From Candidatus Arcticimaribacter sp. (lineage in GTDB: Bacteria > Bacteroidota > Bacteroidia > Flavobacteriales > Flavobacteriaceae): a DNA stretch of 5,718 bases. Position numbers and translations under genes: made by a program. Under the pieces are notes generated by a model. It was not told where the DNA came from and searched no databases. It worked only from the letters and a program-made list of their open reading frames with translations. This document shows, piece after piece, positions 1 to 5,718 of this stretch. The stretch spans positions 1 through 5,718 of the forward strand of contig WTJP01000137.1 in assembly GCA_011526275.1 (NCBI GenBank), given 5' to 3'. Each line of letters starts with the position of its first letter. Position 1 is the stretch's first letter.

Positions 1-1
1 C

Positions 2-223
2 AATAACACAATTACCATCTACAGGAACAACAATGTAATACGCAGAGAACTAATCAATACCGTCATCCATGAGTATTTCCATTACTACCTAATTACATCA
101 GAGTCGAAATCTAAACTCTACCATGATCAACTGGATCAATTCTCATTGGCGCAACACCCACAGGAAATTCTATGCAATACTATGGGTGAAACACTTACTA
201 AGGTCTATTTGAAAAATAATTAA
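2..223 (+). CDS. C-terminal fragment of a HExxH zinc metallopeptidase-like protein (5' end outside window)
   Basis: An open frame runs from the left edge to a TAA at 221-223 and gives the last 73 residues of a protein. Fragment residues 23-27 read HEYFH, preceded by TVI, which is the HExxH zinc-binding and catalytic motif of zincin metallopeptidases in its usual helical setting. About 28 residues further on, the segment PQEILCNTMGE (53-63) supplies a glutamate (E55) that could be the third zinc ligand. That spacing resembles small intracellular zincins such as the ImmA/IrrE or SprT-like groups, often carried by phages and integrative elements. No signal peptide or membrane segment is visible in the part present, and the N-terminus and any DNA-binding domain are missing. 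The gene converges on the RHH gene and is separated from it by two hairpins, so it is probably a different transcription unit. The metallopeptidase fold is fairly well supported, but the subfamily is a guess. Confidence 0.65.
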   Translation, partial: NNTITIYRNNNVIRRELINTVIHEYFHYYLITSESKSKLYHDQLDQFSLAQHPQEILCNTMGETLTKVYLKNN

Positions 224-245
224 AAACTGTAGCTGGTTCACAAAA

Positions 246-273
246 GGCACAATACCCCAACAGTCATTGTGCC
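246..273 (+). terminator. Perfect 8-bp inverted repeat after the metallopeptidase gene (candidate terminator)
   Basis: GGCACAAT at 246-253 pairs perfectly with ATTGTGCC at 266-273 across a 12-base loop. It begins 22 bases after the TAA at 221-223, a normal position for a terminator. No T-run follows on the plus strand, so it is not a textbook intrinsic terminator. It could instead protect a 3' end or be a protein-binding site. Confidence 0.35.
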
Positions 274-317
274 GATTAGATTGCAAAACAAATCCTGATC
301 CATCATCTTAAGATCCA

Positions 318-343
318 AACTTCGGGTCGTGAGACCTAAAGTT
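318..343 (-). terminator. Imperfect 11-bp hairpin overlapping the stop of the RHH gene (candidate terminator)
   Basis: AACTTCGGGTC at 318-328 pairs with GACCTAAAGTT at 333-343 around a 4-base GTGA loop, with one C/A mismatch and one G-T wobble. The hairpin covers the TAG of the minus-strand gene (336-338), as expected for the end of that transcript. No U-rich tail follows in the minus direction. A separate perfect 10-bp palindrome, ATCTTAAGAT, lies just beyond it at 305-314. Termination in one or both directions is the likeliest role. Confidence 0.4.
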
Positions 344-524
344 CATCAATCCATTTCAGAATATCTTTTTTCCGACAAGATTTATCATTAATTCTGAACA
401 GAGATCGATTAATTGATTCTCTAATAAATTGTGATTTAGATTTTTTTTCTTTTACTAATGTCTCCAGCAAAGTAACATATTGATTGGGTGTTAGCCGCAG
501 TGAAATCATAACGTCTTTTTTCAT
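336..524 (-). CDS. Small ribbon-helix-helix (MetJ/Arc/CopG-type) DNA-binding protein
   Basis: This encodes 62 residues. Residues 5-11 (VMISLRL) form a short polar/hydrophobic strand. They are followed by a helix at about 13-27 (PNQYVTLLETLVKEK), a turn, and a second helix at about 31-44 (SQFIRESINRSLF). The pattern xISLRLTxxxYxxLxxL...SKSxFIRExI is that of RHH proteins, in which paired strands enter the DNA major groove. Known roles include repressors, antitoxins and relaxosome accessory proteins of the MobC type. The basic C-terminal extension (44-62) is unassigned. An in-frame stop at 537-539 and the lack of other start codons fix the ATG at 522-524. No Shine-Dalgarno sequence is present. 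No toxin gene lies next to it, so antitoxin is less likely than regulator. It is divergent from the genes starting at 644, with a 119-bp shared intergenic region, so control of that region is plausible but unproven. Confidence 0.75.
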   Translation of the reverse strand: MKKDVMISLRLTPNQYVTLLETLVKEKKSKSQFIRESINRSLFRINDKSCRKKDILKWIDEL

Positions 525-548
525 ATCTGAATAGGTTTATTATAAATA

Positions 549-559
549 GTGTAATACAC
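549..559. promoter_or_regulatory. Short palindrome GTGTAATACAC upstream of the RHH gene (candidate operator)
   Basis: GTGTA and TACAC form a perfect inverted repeat around a central A, 25-35 bp upstream of the ATG of the divergent RHH gene. The size and location suit an RHH autoregulatory operator. An 11-bp palindrome in AT-rich DNA can arise by chance, so the support is positional only. Confidence 0.3.
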
Positions 560-607
560 AGAAAAAGTTCCTCCAGAATTGTAGGAAGTGAGAATTATTG
601 TAAAGTA

Positions 608-639
608 TTTGGCCAATTGTATGTCAATTTATATATTTG
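608..639 (+). promoter_or_regulatory. Bacteroidetes-type promoter for the gene at 644
   Basis: TTTG at 608-611 and TATATTTG at 632-639 match the Bacteroidetes housekeeping consensus (-33 TTTG, -7 TAnnTTTG) exactly, with a 20-bp gap inside the usual 19-21 range. Transcription should start a few bases after 639, at or very near the ATG at 644, so the mRNA would have almost no leader. The -7 element overlaps the second half of the TGTCA/TGACA inverted repeat, so a protein bound there would block the promoter. Confidence 0.65.
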
Positions 640-642
640 ACA
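621..642. promoter_or_regulatory. Shared bipartite site, copy 1 (TGTCAA-N9-TTGACA)
   Basis: TGTCAA at 622-627 and TTGACA at 637-642 form a perfect 6-bp inverted repeat with a 9-bp spacer. The TGTCA and TGACA cores are offset by 16 bp, about one and a half helical turns. The right half ends one base before the ATG at 644 and overlaps the -7 box. The same arrangement occurs before the genes at 1158 and 2718. The best reading is an operator for one dimeric regulator of all three genes. Confidence 0.5.
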
Positions 643-643
643 C

Positions 644-1105
644 ATGAAAAGACGAAAACCATCACTTCCATCAGTAATAAATTACGATGACCTTTCAGAA
701 GTTTTCTCTGGTAAGATCACTACGTTTAAGAAATTTAAACATGCGGGGAATTCTCCTTTTGGATCAAAAGTCGAAAGCTGCAGAGAGGAATTAATGAACT
801 GCCTTGACAGAAATAAAGAAGTGATTGAGGAAATAGAAGATAAGATCTTAGATTTCATTAAACATTCTATTGCTCATCGTCCTGATGTATATGTAGCTCG
901 GACAAAGAACAAAGAAAATGACAAAGAATACTTTACTGCAAAAACATTTATGCCTCAAAAAGGAGGAAAGAAAAAGGAAGTAAAAGTTTATTTGGGAAAG
1001 GCTGAAGATTATGATTTCAATACCAAAAGCCCAAAAGCAAAACGTGATGCAGAACATAAAATGAGAACCACATTAATTCGCAGGCTTAATGAAGGTACAG
1101 TATAG
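644..1105 (+). CDS. Basic 153-residue protein of unknown function
   Basis: I do not recognise this protein. It is lysine-rich (24 Lys, 10 Arg against 24 Asp+Glu) with no signal peptide or membrane segment, so it is probably cytoplasmic and may bind nucleic acid. Residues 2-5 are a basic KRRK start. Residues 43-78 look like a long charged helix (VESCREELMNCL...IEEIEDKILDFIKH). Residues 94-118 look like a basic beta-hairpin with a GGKKK turn (107-111) followed by the strand EVKVYLG, and 129-149 form a basic C-terminal helix. The hairpin-plus-helix end recalls arm-type or AP2-like DNA-binding domains of integrases, but that is only a shape argument. The ATG is the first start after a strong promoter and leaves a nearly leaderless mRNA. 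It is the first of three consecutive genes carrying the TGTCA site, with 52 bp before the next. An accessory or DNA-binding role in the element is an inference. Confidence 0.7.
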   Translation: MKRRKPSLPSVINYDDLSEVFSGKITTFKKFKHAGNSPFGSKVESCREELMNCLDRNKEVIEEIEDKILDFIKHSIAHRPDVYVARTKNKENDKEYFTAKTFMPQKGGKKKEVKVYLGKAEDYDFNTKSPKAKRDAEHKMRTTLIRRLNEGTV

Positions 1106-1128
1106 TACCAATTAGATTTTTTTAATTT

Positions 1129-1156
1129 AAAAATATGTCAAATAAATAGTATAACA
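1129..1156. promoter_or_regulatory. Shared bipartite site, copy 2, before the ParB-methyltransferase gene
   Basis: AAAAATATGTCAA at 1129-1141 is identical over 13 bases to 2682-2694 upstream of the polymerase-like gene, and 18 of the first 20 bases agree. TGTCA (1136-1140) and TAACA (1152-1156) have the same 16-bp core offset as copy 1, with one departure from TGACA. The right half again ends exactly one base before the ATG (1158). A clear TAnnTTTG promoter is not visible here, though TAGTATAA at 1147-1154 lies near the expected place. It could be an operator, a weak promoter or both. Confidence 0.5.
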
Positions 1157-1157
1157 T

Positions 1158-2681
1158 ATGAAAATAATAGAAACAAATAAATTATTAATCCATCCTAAAC
1201 TGATTGATTTGAAGTCTCAAATTAACTTCAATAAAATGGTAGTTATTCTAAACGAGTTTGGATTTAGAGCCAGAACCCCAATAATTGTAACAAAAGAGGA
1301 TAACCAATTATTTATTATTGATGGGGTTCGTAGGTGGTATGCGGCTCAGCAACTCAATTTAGTTAAGGTGCCAATACAAATCGTATCTATTGATGAAGGT
1401 GATGTGTTCATTGAATCTATACTTAGGAACACAACCTCCAAAAGGTCATATAAAGAAATAATTGAATCTTTAAAGGTTGTTCTTGGGATACTAGGAACAT
1501 CACAGGGTAAGAAAAGAGTGAATATTAATGAGCTATTCAAGGGTGATTTTGATAATTGTTTAGGAGATCGTTTTAAGCTTGCAGGTAAAATATTGGACAT
1601 TGATATGTCGGCATCACTTATAAGAAATCTCTTGAAAATAGATGAGTTTGACTCTAACTCATCTAATGGGTTTCGTGGTTCTTTGTTAGATAAGATAGAA
1701 AATCAAGGGATGAAAATTTCAAAAGCGTTTGAAATTGTTGATAGGGTTAAAAAAGAATCTACGGTTAATTCCGAATTAGTTCAAGAATTAACAGATCCCA
1801 TTATCTCAACCAACTATCAAATACACCACTTGGACAATAAACAAGCAGCGTCCGTCTTAGAACCAAACTCTATTGATTTACAATACTCCTCGCCAGATTA
1901 TTTCGAAGCACGTAACTATCGAGGGGTAGCCAAAAAAGATCAAATTGGTCAACTTGATTTAGAAAGCTACATCGATAGTTTGGTCAACCTATCAATTCCA
2001 TTTAGAGATCGAATATTGAAGGAATCAGGTGTCTTCATTTACAACGTATCGGACATAATAAGGGAGAATCAGTCTTTGGCAATTCCACAAAGACTTACCT
2101 TGGCTATGGTCGAAGCGGGATGGCACTTTATTCAAGAAGTGAAATGGGTAAAGGAAAACCCCACTCCCATTTTTAAATTTAACGGCTTCCGACCTTCAAC
2201 AGAGTCAATATTAATTTTTACTAAAAACCCACTTAAGTTTCATTGGAGAGAGTTAAGAATTATGAATGATAACAAATCAATATCGGTTTCAAAATCAGGT
2301 TCAAAATTTGTAATTGATAGTCCAAACAAAAGATTAACGGATTATGTCAGTAATAAAAATGTTCTTGACCTCATTCAAACCCCCGTTTTCAATAGAAAGG
2401 AATTTGATGAAATAGATCCTAACTACAAGCACCAGGCACCTCAAAATGAATTAATCCCCTTAAATTTTATCCTTCATTACACAGACATGGGGATGACTGT
2501 TTGCGATCTCTTTGGAGGAAGCGGAACAACTGGCGCAGCAGCTCTTAAACACGGTCGAAATGTGATTACATTTGATTTAGATCAGACCAATATAGAGTTC
2601 ATGTCCAAACGATTTAGTAGAATCACCAATAAAGAAGAAAAATATTCTAAAAACGTTATTCAAGAGGCTTTTTTATACTAA
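1158..2681 (+). CDS. ParB/sulfiredoxin-like domain + HTH fused to an SAM-dependent DNA methyltransferase (N4/N6 type)
   Basis: 507 residues. Residues ~8-95 resemble a ParB N-terminal domain: PIIVTKEDNQLFIIDGVRRWYAAQQL (41-66) has the G-x-R-R-xx-AA core (56-63), as in GERRxRAA. SQGKKRV (115-121) followed by a helical region at ~137-160 matches the ParB-type HTH segment. The C-terminal half is a methyltransferase in permuted order: motif IV SSPDYFEARNY (244-254), VFIYNVSD (292-299), VKWVKENPTP...RPSTESILIFTK (328-355), HQAP (425-428), then motif I DLFGGSGTT (450-458) and the acidic FDLD (472-475). Motif IV before I indicates the beta class, which transfers methyl groups from SAM to exocyclic amino groups, here most likely N4-cytosine. 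The intervening 360-425 probably reads the target. Motif IV is unusual: SPDY replaces SPPY. ParB-methyltransferase fusions are known from phages and mobile elements. No restriction enzyme gene is adjacent, so it is probably an orphan modification, partition or regulatory protein. The ATG follows the shared TGTCA site. Confidence 0.85.
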   Translation: MKIIETNKLLIHPKLIDLKSQINFNKMVVILNEFGFRARTPIIVTKEDNQLFIIDGVRRWYAAQQLNLVKVPIQIVSIDEGDVFIESILRNTTSKRSYKEIIESLKVVLGILGTSQGKKRVNINELFKGDFDNCLGDRFKLAGKILDIDMSASLIRNLLKIDEFDSNSSNGFRGSLLDKIENQGMKISKAFEIVDRVKKESTVNSELVQELTDPIISTNYQIHHLDNKQAASVLEPNSIDLQYSSPDYFEARNYRGVAKKDQIGQLDLESYIDSLVNLSIPFRDRILKESGVFIYNVSDIIRENQSLAIPQRLTLAMVEAGWHFIQEVKWVKENPTPIFKFNGFRPSTESILIFTKNPLKFHWRELRIMNDNKSISVSKSGSKFVIDSPNKRLTDYVSNKNVLDLIQTPVFNRKEFDEIDPNYKHQAPQNELIPLNFILHYTDMGMTVCDLFGGSGTTGAAALKHGRNVITFDLDQTNIEFMSKRFSRITNKEEKYSKNVIQEAFLY

Positions 2682-2709
2682 AAAAATATGTCAATTAATT
2701 AAAGTGTCA
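2682..2709. promoter_or_regulatory. Shared bipartite site, copy 3, before the polymerase-like gene
   Basis: AAAAATATGTCAA at 2682-2694 repeats copy 2 exactly. TGTCA at 2689-2693 is followed by TGTCA at 2705-2709, keeping the 16-bp offset, but the second core is a direct rather than inverted copy (centre base T instead of A). Here the site ends 8 bases before the ATG at 2718 instead of one. I see no convincing -33/-7 promoter. Confidence 0.45.
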
Positions 2710-2714
2710 TATAA

Positions 2715-4148
<1,434 letters not shown>

Positions 4149-4197
4149 AACAAGCATGAATCAAACTAAAATTAATAATGTTAAAGTCAGGTATTAG

Positions 4198-4335
4198 ATG
4201 ATGTCAAAATCAAATGAAATAAAAGAACTGAAAATTGAGTTAAATAATATTTCTAATAAGGACATAGCGCGCATCCACAAACTATTGGAGACATTAGCAT
4301 TAATTGAATATGAATCATATAAAATGCAGTCATGA
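4198..4335 (+). CDS. 45-residue small helical protein translationally coupled to the recombinase
   Basis: The frame gives MMSKSNEIKELKIELNNIS followed by a second helical stretch containing DIARIHKLLETLALIEYESY. Heptad-like hydrophobic spacing (I8, L11, I13/L15, then I27, L30/L31, L34, L36) suggests a short helical hairpin or coiled coil. Its TGA (4333-4335) overlaps the recombinase ATG (4332-4334) in an ATGA junction, a classic sign of coupled translation and joint function. Either ATG at 4198 or 4201 could be the start. The latter gives MSKS and 44 residues. It is too short for default gene callers and I know no family for it. A recombinase cofactor or directionality factor is possible but unproven. 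It could also be a coupling leader with no separate role, though the helical pattern argues against that. Confidence 0.6.
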   Translation: MMSKSNEIKELKIELNNISNKDIARIHKLLETLALIEYESYKMQS

Positions 4336-5718
4336 GAACCATAATTTATAAACGTGTTAGTACTGATGATCAGGCAGATCGAGGGTACTCCCTGCAACAC
4401 CAAGAAGATGTAATTAAACAGTTTTGTAAACTACACAACTATCCAATATTAGACGTATATACTGAAGATTGTAGCGGCAAAAATTTTGATCGTCCTGAAT
4501 GGAATAAAATTTTAAAATTTCTCAAAAAAAATCGTGGGAAAGTTGATCAAATTCTATGTCTTCGCTGGGACAGGTGGTCACGAAATGTCTACTTGGCATT
4601 AAATGAAATAAATAAACTCGAGAAACTTGGAGTACTCATATCAACTGTAGAACAACCCATAGATCTTTCAAATCCTGACAGTAAGGTTCTACTGAGTATT
4701 TATTTAACCCTTCCAGAAGTTGAGAATGATAAAAATTCCATTAGAACCACAGAGGGATCAAGAAGAGCGAGAATAGAAGGTTGCTGGACAGGTCCCGCTC
4801 CAAGAGGTTATGATAATTGTCGTGTTGAAGGTAAATCAACTCTTAGACCTAATGAAGCAGCACCTTACATTAAAGAATGTTTTGACAGGTTGGTGTTGGG
4901 AGTTTATTCTGCTAATGAAGTTAGAAAATATATTAATGAACAAAAATATCCTTACAAGGGTAAATCGTTCAATATCACCAAACAAACGTTTTACAATATC
5001 ATTAGAAATGTTGTTTACACAGGAAAGGTCAAGGTTAAAGCGTGGAAAAAGGAAGAGGAACAAATTGTAATTGGGTTACACCCTCCATTGGTGTCGGATG
5101 AACTTTTTAAGAGGGCTAATGACTACTTGGACGGCAGAGTTAGAAATTTCGATTTTAAGTCTGATAAAACAGACCTATACCCCTTAAAGGGGTTCATGAA
5201 GTGTAGAGAACATGGTAGAACGCTTACTGCCTACAAATCTCAAAGTAGAAACAAGGAATGGCATCACTATTATTTATGTACTAAACCCCGATGTCAAAGA
5301 TTTCGTGTGGATTGGGCACACGAACAAATTAAGAAGTTACTAAACAAGATTTCTTTTACTGCTGGAATGGTTAAAGTATATAAATCTCAACTTGAATCAT
5401 TAATCGATAGAGAAGACATTACAAGAAAAACTGAGATTAATAGAATGCAGACTGAGATTGAGAAGTTTGTGACGCGACAAACCAACTTGCAAAACTCATT
5501 TCTTGATGGAGATATCACCTCTTCTGATTACAACGAAATGAAGAGTAGAATCGAGTCTGAGTTATGTGATAAAAAAATTAAGTTGGAACGGTTGAAGTCT
5601 ACGAAGAGTCCTTTTAAAGTGTATTTGAATAAAACTCTCCCAATGATTGAAAACCTAAGTCAGTATTGGGATAAGGCGGATGGGAAGACCAAACAGAAGA
5701 TTCTTGGCTGCATCTTTA
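4332..5718 (+). CDS. Large serine recombinase (integrase/resolvase family), 3' end outside window
   Basis: 462 codons are visible and the frame is still open at the right edge. The catalytic domain starts MRTIIYKRVSTDDQ, with the YxRVST nucleophile Ser10, then GYSLQHQ (18-24) and the active-site DRWSR (80-84). The linker EVENDKNSIRTTEGSRRA (129-146) follows, which in this family is the long helix E. The recombinase domain begins near WTGPAPRGYD (152-161) and continues to about 265 (LVSDELFKRAND). A zinc ribbon is formed by C291-x2-H294 and C316-x4-C321. A lysine/glutamate-rich coiled coil spans ~350-425. These proteins cut attP and attB with a 5'-phosphoserine link and integrate elements in one direction unless a directionality factor acts. 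Families of this type are commonly 500 or more residues, so only a short tail is probably missing. Both key catalytic motifs are intact, so it is likely active. It is the best evidence that this window belongs to an integrative element. No attachment site is recognisable. Confidence 0.93.
   Translation, partial: MRTIIYKRVSTDDQADRGYSLQHQEDVIKQFCKLHNYPILDVYTEDCSGKNFDRPEWNKILKFLKKNRGKVDQILCLRWDRWSRNVYLALNEINKLEKLGVLISTVEQPIDLSNPDSKVLLSIYLTLPEVENDKNSIRTTEGSRRARIEGCWTGPAPRGYDNCRVEGKSTLRPNEAAPYIKECFDRLVLGVYSANEVRKYINEQKYPYKGKSFNITKQTFYNIIRNVVYTGKVKVKAWKKEEEQIVIGLHPPLVSDELFKRANDYLDGRVRNFDFKSDKTDLYPLKGFMKCREHGRTLTAYKSQSRNKEWHHYYLCTKPRCQRFRVDWAHEQIKKLLNKISFTAGMVKVYKSQLESLIDREDITRKTEINRMQTEIEKFVTRQTNLQNSFLDGDITSSDYNEMKSRIESELCDKKIKLERLKSTKSPFKVYLNKTLPMIENLSQYWDKADGKTKQKILGCIF

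Noticed and set aside
848..1057. Minus-strand 69-residue frame rich in Phe and Ile
   Set aside because: It is the complement of the lysine-rich 644-1105 gene; AAA/AAG codons read backwards give Phe/Leu. It is not a membrane protein.
1116..1134. AT-only 6-bp stem (ATTTTT/AAAAAT) between the 644 and 1158 genes, considered as a terminator
   Set aside because: The stem is purely A-T and weak, and such pairs are expected by chance in this AT-rich spacer.
1346..1600. Minus-strand 84-residue frame
   Set aside because: It lies opposite the ParB domain of the 1158-2681 gene, with no motif and no start signal.
621..2709. TATGTCAA repeats considered as CRISPR repeats or plasmid iterons
   Set aside because: There are only three copies, each just upstream of a gene and more than 500 bp apart. 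That fits a regulatory site, not an array or origin.
4155..4197. A 13-codon frame (MNQTKINNVKVRY) whose TAG directly abuts the ATG at 4198
   Set aside because: Too short to test for coding potential and with no recognisable start signal. The adjacency could couple translation, but chance is as likely.
4194..4403. Minus-strand 69-residue frame
   Set aside because: It lies opposite the 45-residue gene and the recombinase catalytic domain, both better supported.
4810..5070. Plus-strand 86-residue frame, with a minus-strand frame at 4836-5063
   Set aside because: Both lie inside the serine recombinase, which has clear domains in its own frame. Their translations show no family pattern.

Overview
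The window looks like part of an integrated mobile element from a Bacteroidota (Bacteroidetes) genome. The grounds are a strongly AT-rich sequence, start codons without Shine-Dalgarno sequences, one convincing Bacteroidetes-type promoter (TTTG, 20 bp, TATATTTG at 608-639), and a large serine recombinase of the type common in that phylum. No 16S or housekeeping gene is present, so the phylum call is an inference.

Layout. Positions 2-223 hold the 3' end of a HExxH metallopeptidase gene that begins outside the window. It converges on a small minus-strand ribbon-helix-helix (RHH) regulator (336-524), and two hairpins lie between and at their ends. A divergent control region (525-643) follows. Plus-strand genes then run to the end of the window: a 153-residue basic protein of unknown function (644-1105), a ParB/HTH-DNA methyltransferase fusion (1158-2681), a 476-residue protein carrying the core motifs of the PolA/T7 polymerase superfamily (2718-4148), a 45-residue small protein (4198-4335), and a large serine recombinase that overlaps it by 4 bp and runs off the right edge (4332-5718).

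The most interesting signals are three. First, the 2718-4148 protein carries, in order, a GRxS-like segment, motif A (D224), motif B (R304-x3-K308-x3-M312-x3-F316) and motif C (H387-D388). It has no exonuclease domain, very short fingers, and no glutamate at the usual steric-gate position. Second, each of the genes at 644, 1158 and 2718 is preceded by the same bipartite sequence, TGTCA, 11 bp, then TGACA/TAACA/TGTCA. In the first two the second half-site ends one base before the ATG. This suggests a common regulator. Third, the methyltransferase has SPDY in place of the usual SPPY catalytic motif.

How the genes may work together (inference). The recombinase would move the element, and its small overlapping partner may assist it. 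The ParB-methyltransferase could mark or segregate element DNA, and the compact polymerase could prime, repair or copy it. The RHH protein, or another factor, could control the three TGTCA-tagged genes. The window shows their linkage and shared control sequence, not their functions.
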